A stretch of 64,000 bases of DNA from Zopfochytrium polystomum (taxonomy: Eukaryota; Chytridiomycota; Chytridiomycetes; Chytridiales; Chytridiaceae). The stretch lies in NCBI GenBank assembly GCA_025765615.1, contig JAIVFJ010000137.1:1-64000 (forward strand), read 5' to 3'. The notes under the pieces are model-generated. The model saw only the letters and a list, made by a program, of their open reading frames with translations. It did not search any database and was not told the origin of the DNA. Both the position numbers and the translations under genes were made by a program. Below are positions 13,851-24,503 of this stretch, in pieces (the first letter of the stretch is position 1; the number at the start of each line of letters is the position of its first letter).

Positions 13851-14820
13851 TGTGAGACTATGCTCACTCCGTTGACCCTGGGATCTGGGCCCTAGAGTGA
13901 GGTAAAGCAAATAATAGGCTAAAACTAACTTTATTGGGCTGTTGTCTAGGGGGTGTTCCAACCCTACTACTTGCCTAGTCCACGAAGTATCCCTACTGAT
14001 CTGTCTAACAGCGGTCTCAAACACAAAGAATGAACATTCAGAGGGACAATCCTCTGAAGGATCAGTGCTGGGGCACCGATTACTCGCATGGCTGTGGGCT
14101 GATGTGAGGGGAAACAGAAGGGCACTCCTGAGGGCGCAACACAACCGCAGAATAAAGAGAGAGAAGAGGGAAACAGGGGTTTTTATCTCAGGAACCTAAT
14201 CTCAAATACAACAGGAGCGGTTAATAGCAATGGGACAGACAGGGCGCGACCTAGCGTCCCTTATCGCGGACGGTGCTGCAGGAACCCTCGTCGTCGCCAG
14301 CGACTGGGGGGAGAGAGAAGGGAGTCGACTATGTAGGGGTCGGAAGGTCGCCAGCAGGGAACTCGCACGCGGAAACACCTGCGATCGTACGCACACCCCG
14401 CCAGGCTGCATCAGCACGACCACTCAACCAACGGGTTTTATCGCATCGCACTTGTACTCACACATCTCACCCTCACAGCAATAGGACCGAGGCAGGCGCT
14501 TGTTGATCGAACTCTCAGGTGTCAGGGGCCACACCAGGTGCAGCCACCAACACCCTCGCAGGGACAGGAAGGTTGGGGACAATGACGCCGTCGTCGTCAC
14601 CACCACCACCACCGTCATCGCGGCGGGCAAGCGCCAGGGATCCTCACTCCAACACAGAGCCAGCAATGTCACACAGTCGCTGGTGGGGCCAGCTGCATTC
14701 CCCAGCCACGGCCCCTTAAGAGGAGCCCCACGAAGGGACCATGTACACACCTGGGTGTGTACCATCTCTCACTACCCTCACCTTTGCGAGCCAGATGAAT
14801 TTGAAGGGACTCTGTATTGG
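13851..14820 (+). repeat. Dispersed repeat family B, copy 1
   Basis: About 960 bp beginning TGTGAGACTATGCTCACTCC. It is nearly matched by 27050-27911 (same orientation), 45022-45767 (reverse) and, with a large internal deletion, 42415-42540. It contains a hairpin-forming GTGCTGG...CACCGAT segment and GAGGAGCCCCACGAAGGGAC. The extended 3' part shared with the 45-kb copy includes ACACACCTGGGTGTGT. No coding frame is conserved among copies. Confidence 0.65.
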
Positions 14821-14989
14821 TGCCAATGGACAGAAATCAGATTGAAGAAAAAAGGAAAAAGAGAAATGGCCCAAAAACAGAGAGAGAGAAAATTGACAAG
14901 TCAACCCCCCTGACTTGGAGCATCCACTACAAATGCTCTAAGTCCCCCCCGACCCTATGCGTGTATATACAAGTGCCGAAAATAAATAA

Positions 14990-15060
14990 TAAATTAGGCG
15001 GGCTTGGGGTATGGCCTGTCAGGCACCCCCTCCCTAGGCAGTCAGGCAGTCCCCATTAGT
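14990..15060. other. Short unassigned spacer
   Basis: C-rich and GGCAG-repeat-bearing spacer between family B copy 1 and the family C direct repeats. Nothing is recognised in it. Confidence 0.3.
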
Positions 15061-15303
15061 CACTGAAAAAGAAAATATGTTGGGAAAACCCTGGCGCAAC
15101 AGAAACTGTTAAGACGAAAGTAGCAAAAGCAGGCCCAATAATAAAGACGGGTTAGCTGCAAATACACTTTGATAACGCCTTGGAAACTGAAGAACCGGGA
15201 GCAATAATAGGGGTCCCGATCCTTGCGGTTTTATGACAGGTACGCTTGTTTTTGCGAATAAAATCCCTAGACTTTATCACTGAGACCTCAGTGGAGTCTC
15301 ACA
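15055..15303 (+). repeat. LTR-like repeat family C, copy 1 (with flank)
   Basis: The core at 15107-15303 (197 bp) starts TGTTAAGAC and ends GTCTCACA, which are LTR-type termini. Its core is matched at 43729-43923. About 50 bp of upstream flank (TAGTCACTGAAAAAGAAAAT) is also shared with copy 2 at 15690, making a direct repeat of about 245 bp. Confidence 0.6.
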
Positions 15304-15689
15304 CGTTGTTCATGAGAAAAACGTCAGTGGACTTGGTAGCAGTGGAGAGATTGTCCATGAAAGCAAGGTCGTTGAAAGAAATGTCAGTGGCGAGAATGTC
15401 CATGAAAAAAGGGTCGTTGTTCATTAAAATACATCGGTGGACAGCGACTTGGTGGAGTGATCGTCCACGAAAGAAGGGTTGTCGTTCATGAGAAAAACGT
15501 AGGTGGGTTGCACGGACTTGATTGCAGTAGAGCGGTCTTTGGTGGCGAAGTCGTCTTGGCTTTCAAGGAACTGAACGATTAGAATGAAAAGTCAGTGTCC
15601 ACTTTTGAAAAACCAAAGTATTCTTTCGTATATTAGTAAATTATAACAAAAGAAAAAAGTTTTACCTTCGAGCAGTCTTCGTTAGTCAG
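15304..15689. repeat. Interval between family C direct repeats
   Basis: A 386-bp interval made of degenerate short repeats around GTCCANGAAAG and GTCGTTCATGAGAAAAACG. It has no gag or pol coding capacity. Confidence 0.4.
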
Positions 15690-15930
15690 TGAGTCACTGG
15701 AAAAGAAAATATGTTGAAAAACTCTGGTGCAATAAAAACATTAAAAGTGTAGTAAAAGTGGTCCCAACAATGAAGAGAGGTTAGCTGCAATACACTCTGA
15801 TAAAGTCTTTGAAACTAAAGAACTGGGAATACAATAAGGGTCCTGATCCTTGCGGTTTTATGACAGGAACGCTTGTTTTTGGAGAAAAAATCCTTAGACT
15901 TTATCACTGAGACCTCTGTGTAGTCTCACA
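15690..15930 (+). repeat. LTR-like repeat family C, copy 2
   Basis: Direct repeat of copy 1, more diverged, ending GTGTAGTCTCACA at 15930. It shares CTTTATCACTGAGACCTC and the upstream flank with copy 1. Confidence 0.55.
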
Positions 15931-16341
15931 CTTTCTTAACGTGCTTTCCATCATAAATCTAAGGCAAAGAATGCATTCATTTCAGGTGGGCCTCTCACAA
16001 ATACAGTTTATCCCTTCTTCACTATTTCACCAATTTGCTTTAGAACATCAACTATTTTGTTCAGACGGCGGCGCCGTTCCACAGTAGCCTTCATAACAAG
16101 GTACCTTGTTTCAATATTGTGCAACGAGTAGGGGCTTTCCCCGTACCTTAAAATAGAGTATCTTTCTTCCAGTGACGCGTGATCCGGTCAAGCCAATTGT
16201 TGTTTGCCTTGCTTGACTTGTCAACAGTGTATACCATGCCGTTGAGTGTTCCTTCGTTTTGGGGCTTTCTTCGACCACCCCGACCACCGCCTTTAATCTA
16301 CTTTCTCGTTTGCCCATTGGTTTTTCTTCGCCTCATGTAGC
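15931..16341. other. Intergenic region and probable 5' UTR
   Basis: No repeat family recognised after about 16040. CT-rich sequence before the possible gene at 16342 could be its leader. Confidence 0.3.
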
Positions 16342-17063
16342 GTGACTTCGTGGCTTGAGGCTTCTTGGCTCGGCTACCATGCCGTCGCCTCCACCCTGAT
16401 CGGACTCGCCAACATAACCCTTCCCATGGCTGTCCTGAGCTCATCAATCTCAAATCGTACGGACCTGGATATTTTCGTTCTAATATCCAAGTTCGATGCT
16501 GACCGAAACTCTTTCCATCACTGTCTTAGGCGGCGGGGGATCTCTTCCCAAGCTATTCGAAACTACTTTGGAGTCAGTTGAATCTGCTCAGGCAGCCGAA
16601 CTGGCGGCGCCCTCATCGCCTTCAGCCCCAACGCCCGCCTCCTCTTCTCCATATGCAAGTGCTGTCAGCTCCCATACTCAGCCATCTCAGAACGCTCAGT
16701 TGGCGGCGTCTCTTGCCTCTGATCGCCTCGCAACCGCTCGTGAGAATCTTGACACCCTTGCTGCCATGGTTGCAGCAGCGCTCTTCCAAGTTCAGTATGC
16801 AGTGGGAGGGGATGCCGTCCAGACGTTCTTGTGCATTCACGCGTTGCGGCCCTCTACCCCCGGATCCCGAGAGGCGCCTCGTCCACAAAACGCTAGGTCT
16901 GGTCAAATTTTGCCAATACTTTGTGTACTTCCTACATGAGTCAATTACCAGCGAGGGTATTGTGTTGGGCCCCGGAACGTGGATCAATGCTTTCGGGTTA
17001 GGGTTGAGTCTAACTGCTTCGTACTGGTGGGGCTTCAGGGCGGTGAAGCCAGCGAAGAAATAA
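16342..17063 (+). CDS. Unidentified small protein with a hydrophobic C-terminus
   Basis: The coding signal spans at least two frames. A Pro/Ala/Ser-rich stretch begins MLTETLSITVLGGGGSLPKL at 16496. A C-terminal block in another frame reads KTLGLVKFCQYFVYFLHES, then IVLGPGTWINAFGLGLSLTA, SYWWGFRAV, and ends KPAKK at 17063. The frame change near 16800-16860 is probably a short intron I could not place, or an indel. The C-terminal block has one or two likely membrane segments and a basic tail. I do not recognise the family. The stop lies about 50 bp from the stop of the convergent synthetase-like gene, which supports a real gene boundary here. The true start could be 16342 or 16496. Confidence 0.4.
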
Positions 17064-17113
17064 GTGGAGTAAATGTTAATACATATACGGAATTTTCTGT
17101 ACGTTTGCCCTCT

Positions 17114-19638
17114 TCACATTCTCTCTATTGGATGCAGTCCAAGCAGACGAAGGCCGCTAGCAAGAACAATCCTAGAGCACCATAGCAGCAGCATCCGGGC
17201 GCCGGCTAGTTCATCCGGGCTTCCCCGCACAAACATAGAGTTATGGCCAGAAGAAATTATACGAGCAAGAGCGACAAGTTGAGGCAAGAATGTCGAAGGT
17301 TCAAATGAGCGACACACTGTTGATAAAACGATCTGCTGCTGGGCGAGTGTGCTTACGAGCGCGATGGCTGGCGCCGACCGCTCCAACAGGGTTAAATTTG
17401 CGTTGAAGTTTACGGCAATGCCACTCTTCAATTCAATCCTACTCGTATTACTAAGTAAGCACGGTACTCAATTTCCATTGGCTTACCCGCACAAGCGCGC
17501 ATGTGCATATTGAAGGTAAAGGCCCAAGTCTTTGTGACGATCTAGGATTCTCCGCCAATCGAAAAGACAATCCTTCGATCGCTTCGACTGAAGCAATTGA
17601 ACAGCAATTGCCGACGCTCCAAGTATTTGCGGACCAGACAGTCTCGGCGTTGGTAAATCTGTCGCGTGTCTCCTTACAGATGGAAAACTTCCGGTAAACG
17701 TTTCAAGGGTATTGTGAGCGATTTCTGCTTCCGGAGCCGCTCCCTCCTCAAGTTCGTCATCCCTCATTGCGGCGGAGAGATCGTCAAGGCCCAGAGGCGG
17801 CAGCATCTCAATAGTTTTGTCTCCTTCACCAGAGGACTTTCCAAAAATGTTCTTCAGGTGTTGAGCTGACTGGTCTATCCATCTCAAAGGGCTCGGGTAA
17901 CCAACGGTAATGCGTGTTTCCATCCCAAGGCACTGCGCGAATGTAATCACCTCCCAATCAATCATCGACCGTTCCAGTGGCACGAGATATCCATCCATCT
18001 GTAAACTTCCAGCCAGAAGCTCGATGCACTTTTTAGCAAGCTTGTGGTTGTATAGTTGGCTCGCAGGTATAACGGTGAACTGTTTGAATCGACTCCGGTT
18101 CGTCAACAGGGCATTATCTCCGATTGAGCGCTGACGTCGCCGATGGATGTAGCTCGCAATCTCAATTGCAAGGGATGTTGGGGCACCTCCGATGTGGGTA
18201 AGATGCGCCAAGCCAAACATAGACTGCCTTTTCACAGAATCAGATGGCAAATCTGCCCTACAAAATCGGGTGATATTTGCTCTGAAGTCAAGCACAATGG
18301 GTGCATCCATACCGCGGACCAGTTGGGGTGTGCCAGCTGCCCCATCTTCTGACATGCAAGGGAAAATCTGTCCACTGGTGTCGCTGCTTTCGTCCAATTC
18401 ACCTTCATCGAATGACAGACGGTCGAATATTGACAGAAGAGTCGCCTCGGAGCCAATCCCCCCCGTTTCCTGCCACGAAATCGAGCAAAGATCGCAATTC
18501 AGGGCCTTGTCCGATCTGTAGCTCGTCTGAGACTAACTCCAATCGGATTCCATCCCCACCGCCAAAGCGATCCAACACGTGTGAGATGGTTTTCAACCAG
18601 GCTGAGTATAGCGCAGAGAACGCTTGCATTGTCTTTGTTTCCCCTTGTGCCAAATCCCTCAGGCAAGATAGCGCATTCAACCTAAGAGTCGTGCCGTCCG
18701 CTTCTCCGTGAGCGTTCTGCAAAAGCTTATGCATATAGTCTAGCGGGCTCTTTTGCAAACTTTCCTCGTCGCCGCGCAGCATGAACTGATGAATGATGAT
18801 GCCTACTTCAGGTTACTATTTCAATAATGTTGCCTGCTGGGGATGTTCACTGACCAGATTCTATTGACCAAACTCGTAACTTGCAGCGCGCTTGAACGAT
18901 AACACCGGACAGATGAAGGCAGTTGTGCACATAATTTGCCGTCAGGACTCCTCGCAGGTGATGTGGGTTCAAAGATTGCCCAAATCCAGGTAGTTCGCAT
19001 TCAACCACAGCAGATAGAGGGAGCTCCTCCTTAAAAATGTCACTGAAACCGAAGTGATCCTTTTCCTCAATTATCTTCTGAATAACCGAGTTGAACAAAA
19101 CTGATGGTTTGACAGTCAGTAGAAGATGACAGCCGTCCGATTCCGCGGCCGAAATAAATTGGTCGTGTCCCCACTTGAAGATTACTCTGGTTAGACTTGC
19201 AACAATGCACTATTAGACCGTACGAACACGAGCAGCAATTCCTTTTACGGCCTCGAAAAGGGACGACCTTGAGCCGGCGGCCAATTTTACGCCGCCTGAG
19301 GCGTTGCTGACACCCTCGATCGTGACTCCATCAACAGCAGCTGCCTGATTCCATGATTCAAGAGATGGAGATGGAGCGATTGGTGATCGAAAGATCGATG
19401 ACAGGGTTACACTGAGCTTGCCCTCCTGAACGAATCGAAAACGGCCGGAAAGTCGGGCAGCGACAGTTTCCTGCCAGGCCCCTGCTGCGTCATCGTGAGG
19501 GGTACTTCCTTCATGTGCGGAGCTACGCTGAGAATCCACAACATTCGGGCGTTCAACAGCCGCTCCCGTCCCCAGAGGTGTTGCAGGCGCCGTCAGGGCT
19601 GCGATTTTGGCAAGTACATGAGCTTTGATCCCCAACAT
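17114..19638 (-). CDS. Divergent arginyl-tRNA synthetase-like protein
   Basis: The order of blocks matches arginyl-tRNA synthetase. After an Ala/Ser-rich N-terminus (MLGIKAHVLAKI) comes CHLLLTVKPSVLFNSVIQKI, then AVVECELPGFGQSLNPHHLR where the family has VVVEFSSPNIAKPFHAGHLR. Next come a helical region with AQGETKTMQAFSALYSAWL and CLGMETRITVGY at the KMSKS-loop position, then GASAIAVQLLQSKRSK and the near-invariant LYLQYAHARLCG. The C-terminus has STVCRSFEPSTFLPQL and ends LRLLGLHPIERM, as in the family. HIGH is replaced by NPHH and the GDWG motif is not seen, so ordinary aminoacylation looks unlikely. A C7 run at 18458-18464 coincides with a frame change. Introns lie near 19200-19120, 18840-18790 and 17482-17432. 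It could be a decaying mitochondrial enzyme or a repurposed paralogue. Confidence 0.75.
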
Positions 19639-19639
19639 G

Positions 19640-20029
19640 ATTCTTCGCTCCTCGATCCCAAGACTTGTTAAAAAAGATTGGAATGTGCGTCCATCACTGG
19701 ATTATCCCTAGACGTTAAATACGATGATTCAAAGAAGAAATCCTATGAAACGAGCGATTTGCGGATTATGGGCTGGAGCCCTACTCTGTGATTTCCATGC
19801 TTTCAATAGGTACGGCATTCTATAGGGATTGTTTCAGAGGCAAACGAAAACATCTCTATTCGGGCTCATTCAAACTGCTCATTCAAAAATGCGTCCACCA
19901 TAAAACGGGTGCGTTAATGAGTTCTACGATATGAAAACGAAACGATTTGGCTCTAACATCATCGTCGATATTAAGCCAAAGGAAAACTGCACTTAACCTT
20001 TTAAACCCCAAAGGCAACCTACCGGTATT
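19640..20029. other. Upstream region of the synthetase-like gene
   Basis: About 390 bp with no recognised gene or repeat. Confidence 0.3.
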
Positions 20030-20240
20030 GTCTCTTTCATGTGTGCCTGCATGGATGAAGGATGCTGCTCTGATGGCGTCTGTCGTTGGAATCAAGGGGA
20101 ATGCAAAAAGCAAGTGATTGCTGTGTTCGATGAGGGATGTGGTGGGCAATAGTCAAATCCAAACAGAGCATGCGATCCGGTTGTGCCTGTGCTGCCATCC
20201 AGTGCAGGAGGCTGTTTTGATTCAGTGGATCACGCACTGA
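20030..20240 (-). repeat. Dispersed repeat family D, copy 2
   Basis: Inverted copy of 1612-1830, sharing the complement of CAAAACAGCCTCCTGC and of CATCCATGCAG. Confidence 0.55.
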
Positions 20241-20257
20241 TCAACACTAGATACCCT

Positions 20258-20450
20258 TGTGAGGCTGTGCTCTCAAAATCTCCTCACCCTGGGCTGAAGG
20301 GCGGAAATAGAGCAATGACGTAAAAACCATTCTATCTAATGAAAAGGGCAAAAGAAAGTGTCTAGGGTCACCAGACAGGAGGATGTATTTACTAAAGCCC
20401 ATCATCAAACACAAAAGAAACTCTTTACAACACAGAAAACGGGCAGCCAT
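20258..20450 (+). repeat. Dispersed repeat family E, copy 1
   Basis: Matches 45975-46192 in reverse orientation over about 190 bp. Shared pieces include TGTGCTCTC, CCTCACCCTGGGCT, AAATAGAGCAATGAC and GTGTCTAGGGTCAC. Confidence 0.55.
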
Positions 20451-20915
20451 CACACATCTAAAAGAAAAACATAAGAAAGGCGTGAGAAGGTGTTGGTGAT
20501 TGCACCTGGCGTGTCAGAAGGGCACCAACAGACTTGAGTCGGCGTGGAGCGATAAAGCTTGTTTAGAGCATGAGCCCTTCTCTTGTTAAGAGCGAAGCGC
20601 CCTTTGTTGCCAAAGTAGATGGAGAGCTGATGCTCTCAGACAGATTGGTCTTGTTTAGAGTGCACAGCACACCCTTTTCTTGTAAGAGCGAAGCGCCCGA
20701 TACGAACGAGGTATCAACCCGAGGTAGAACTTGAAGAGCTTCGCAGGTCAAGGTAGAGGGTATGTTGACTCAGATAGGAATAATGGTTTTTGTTTGTTGT
20801 ATTCGAGGGTAGAGAGAGAGCAGGCAGATGTGATCAGGATCTGGGATGATGCTTCTCTGGAGCTGCTGGGGCTCCCCCTTTTATACTGCAGGTGGTCTCA
20901 GGAATCAGACTTTGG
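20451..20915. repeat. Spacer with a ~95-bp tandem duplication
   Basis: TTGTTTAGAG...TAAGAGCGAAGCGCCC occurs twice, ending near 20602 and 20698. No gene is recognised. Confidence 0.45.
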
Positions 20916-21223
20916 TGTTATGAATCACCCTCTGGAACCTTCTGGAACATTCTAGAACATTCCTTCATGGAACCTTGTAGAACCTTCTGGAACCTTCTTT
21001 GCTTTCCTGACTTGTCTTGTTGTCATTGGTATCATTGGTATCATTGTATTACTAATTGCTCTTTCTGGAACTTTCTTTGAGTCTTGACAAGGAACACTCT
21101 CAAAAGGTATAAAAGGGGGATGGGGGACCTGTCCCATCCCTCAAGTGAATTATTGTTTCCAATACAATCATCACTCCTCTCAGTTCCTTGTCTGCCTTGC
21201 CCTGTCCTGCCATGTTGCTGACA
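20916..21223 (+). mobile_element. Solo LTR of the Ty3/gypsy chromovirus family
   Basis: A 308-bp LTR starting TGTTATGAATCACCC and ending GCTGACA, flanked by the perfect 5-bp duplication TTTGG (20911-20915 and 21224-21228). It is closely similar to the LTRs of the full element at 46953-52212, with its own substitutions. It keeps the TATAAAAG box, the AAGTGAATTAT start and six consecutive heat-shock-type pentamers at 20934-20963. It is the footprint of LTR-LTR recombination. Confidence 0.92.
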
Positions 21224-21228
21224 TTTGG

Positions 21229-22320
21229 TGATAGCCTTTTAGCTCTGAGAGATAGAGTTTAGACTTTGAAGAGTCAGGAGGCAGGCATGACATCATTGTT
21301 GCATCACGCTGATTTGGCCAGAACTTCCATGGAGTTATGTGTGCAAAGAAGTAAGTCAGGCTCCCTGTCAAGCTCCTGTAATCATTCCTATCAAATTGCA
21401 AGAGTGAAGCACACTGATGTGGTCTACCCAGACTGGGGATTGAAACCACCTCTAAGCACTTGTACAGTGTCAGAGATTGAGAAAAGTGTAGATGACACTG
21501 GGATCAGCCCTTATGCCATCTTAACTTATCATTACTCTTGAAGACAGGTCAGAGGATCTTAAAAGGTGTAGGTAATGTGTGCAAACTCCAACAGAAGGGT
21601 GGCACAATCACAAAAGAAAGTGCAAAATACCTCTGGTCCAAGACACAGAGAGAATCCCAATGTCAAAGCCAAAAGGACTGAATCACTCAACAAGGAATGA
21701 GGCTCAGGGCAACAAAGGGGGCACTTACGGCAGTACCAACCAATCTGTGCCAGCTCCTTCCCAAGGCAGTAGCCACGGGGAAAACAAGAGAGTGTGGAGG
21801 AAAGTCCCAGGTCCTAACCTGTTGGAGCCACCATCCCCCAGAGCACCACGTCCCTCTCACTGCCAAAGACTCGCCCTAAGCTGGAGGGGATTGGACACAA
21901 AGGGCAAACACAATGAACAGTTAGTGTGCTTTTGTACGCTTTTCTCAAAGAAGTCATCTACATGCATCCACCAAAAAGCCACGAGCGATTCACTCCAGAT
22001 GGAAAGAAACTATTCTGCCTCTCACAAGAGCCTAGCTGGGAAAGCATGGGGGGTCTGGGCATCTGTCACTCAGGGGCCTAGGGTTCAAGTCACAACGCCA
22101 GCTTTTGAAGGCAACAAGAAAGAGAATGGTCTTGAATCACAAGGAGTGGTGCGGTGGAGATGCCTGATGACCCTGTAAGTCTGTAGTGCATGGGGTGGGT
22201 TTGCTGAGGTGATACCTGGACGTAGTCTATAACGGTTCACCATTGATGGCGCTTTCTCTTCCCGTCAGCCCTTCGAGGCTGGAACAATATAAAAAAAATA
22301 AAAATAAAAATAAAAAAAAG
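21229..22320. other. Repeat-region DNA without a recognised gene
   Basis: A plus-strand open frame of 199 codons (21579-22178) has no family resemblance I recognise. It probably belongs to the decayed copia element whose RT scrap follows. Confidence 0.3.
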
Positions 22321-22530
22321 AAACTGTTCTGCAAACTCCTCAAGAGCCTCTATGGACTCCATCACTCTGGACAAAACTGGTTCCTGACCCTTTGCAAGTT
22401 CATTGTCGAGAAACTCAGCTTCAATCAATCTCTTCCTGAGCCCTGCCTCGTCTTTTGAGTAGACCCTCAGCAGCAATCGTTTGAAATCATCTTTGTCTTT
22501 GTCGACGACATCAATGTCATGGCGCAATCT
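22321..22530 (+). pseudogene. Ty1/copia reverse transcriptase fragment
   Basis: LLKSLYGLHHSGQNWFLTLC, then after an in-frame stop, IIFVFVDDINVM. These match the copia RT motifs KSLYGLKQSPRAW and YVDD. The fragment is about 70 codons with a stop, preceded by an A-rich run. Confidence 0.75.
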
Positions 22531-22599
22531 GTCAATTTGCAATCCACTATGTGGAAAAGGCAAACTGAGAAGAACACAGATTGCGCTACTTTAATAAGA

Positions 22600-23990
22600 G
22601 AATAGAAAATAAAATTTCAGAATTCAGCCCAAAATAATATAACTAATATATCACAAATCTTTTTGGAAAAAAATATGATATATTATTTTCATTTATGGTT
22701 TGTATCGCGAGAATTAACATTTTTTGGCCATAATTATGGTTTCATTTCAAATTTTTACTCTTACTTAACTATATTAACTACAATTTATAACACCATGACC
22801 ATAACTGTGACCATAAATTGTTATATGATTGTGTTAGGTATATTTATCAACACAATTATCTATAATCACGTCGCGCCAGTAATTTCTTCTTACATTTGTA
22901 CCATAAAATATGACGTAACTTTGTGTAATTCATTTCTAGTGATATTTATGGTCTCATTTCTCTATAAAAATTGCCACTAGTAATTTTTTCTAACATCATA
23001 ACCATGATATATATCAAAAAATGTTATTTAATTGTGTTAGGTATATTTATCGACACAAATCTCTAATATCACGCCGCGCCAGATTTTTTCTTACAATTGT
23101 CATCATAATATATATCATAACATTTTGTTTTTCATTTCTAATGATATCTATAACATCGTAACCATAATATATATCATAAATGTTTTATAATTCTGTTAGG
23201 TATATTTATCGTCACAAATATCTATACACGCCGCGCCAGTAATTTTTCTGACAATTGTTACCATAACTGTGACCATAAAATGTTATATAATTGTGTTAAG
23301 TATATTTACGGATACAATTATCTATTATAATTGCCACCAGTAATTTTAATCGCGACCATAAAATGTATATTTTTGTGTAACACTTTCATCCCAAACTTAT
23401 ATATCACATTTCTTTTTTGAATAATATGTTTTGTATTATATATCACCACCATTCACATGTCCTATAATTTTTCGTGTTAGGTATATTCATCGACTAAAAT
23501 ATACATATCTTAGATTGAAGAAAATGTAAGATAAAATAGAAAGGAAGGTGAAGCGATGTCATAGAGAAGTGTGTCGAGAAATATCTATGACACGAAATAT
23601 AGAAAAAAAAGAAAGGAAGCAAGGAAAAAGTGTAAGGAAAAAGTGTAAAAGAAGGTGTAAAGAGGAAGGTTGGCGGTGTTAGGAACATATTAGTCGACGA
23701 ATATACATAACAGAGACGCGAGACGAGCTATTGGTAGTGAAATGTGATATGTAATAAATATGAAAATATCTTAAATGTAAAATTTAAATGTATGATAAAA
23801 TATAGAAGAAATATAGAAAAAAAGAAAGGAGAAAGCAAAGAAGAAGTGAAAGGAAGAAGTGTAAAGAGAAGATCTGGCGCGGCGGTGTTCGTGTTAGGTA
23901 TATTTGTCGACATAAATATACCTAACACCGCCGCGCCTAACCTTCCTTCTTACACCTTCTTCCTTTCATTTCTCCTTTATTTCTCCTTTA
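22600..23990. repeat. AT-rich island with recurring GTTAGGTATATTTATCGACA modules
   Basis: About 1.4 kb much richer in A+T than its neighbours. A module GTGTTAGGTATATTTATCGA followed by CACAA and a GC cluster (CGCCGCGCCAG) recurs at about 22832, 23034, 23194, 23293, 23474, 23671 and 23891, at irregular spacing. It also holds many ATATATATCAT and ACCATAA runs, and a purine-rich block at 23510-23670. No coding frame is credible. Confidence 0.65.
23876..23937. repeat. Near-perfect palindrome centred on GTCGAC
   Basis: Arms GTGTTAGGTATATTT and AAATATACCTAACAC flank GTCGACAT. The outer parts GGCGCGGCG/CGCCGCGCC extend the palindrome to about 62 bp, with a 6-bp extra insertion on the left arm. Confidence 0.8.
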
Positions 23991-24503
23991 TATAGACAAC
24001 AACCACAACCAGCCCGGTGACGTGCAGGACCACCACCACCTAACCTCCACAGCACCAAAACCCCCACCACTGACAGCACTCACCACCACCTGCACCGCCA
24101 CAGTTACAAGCTTGCGCAGCGCACGCTGTTGGCCTTCCTGCACGTTATTGCGCTGCAGATTTCACTGTCGTCGGCGGCGGCGTCTGCATCCCACCCTATA
24201 CCGTCGCTGTGCTTAACCACGTTGGGTGGGGGGTACCCCCTCCCTCTTCAACGACCAAGGCAGTGGCAATAACGACTGCAACAGCGACAACCTCTGCTGC
24301 TAGGTCAAGCTCCTCAGCCACATCTACTCCGTTCCCTGCCTGACACCCAGCCCTAAATTTCGCCAATAACCCATTAAGCTCTAATTACGTTCTAATCATT
24401 TTTGTAGAATTGACTTTCAGATTTGCAAAGCCAGCCCAGCTAGACACCTGGCTTGATTCTGAGCAGGTAAGCAAAATTTCTCATTAAACACCCAAAGTAC
24501 TCA
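23991..24503. other. CACC-rich and unassigned sequence upstream of the piggyBac remnant
   Basis: Begins with CACCACC-rich simple sequence. No credible gene. A splice-like GCAGGTAAGC occurs at 24465. Confidence 0.3.

Noticed and set aside
13942..14199. Small open frames conserved between family B copies at 13.9 and 27.1 kb
   Set aside because: Conservation follows the whole repeat, including non-coding parts; the third copy breaks the frames.
16993..17008. GGGTTAGGGTTGAG resembling telomere repeats
   Set aside because: Only two units, and they lie inside the coding block for INAFGLGLSL; coincidence.
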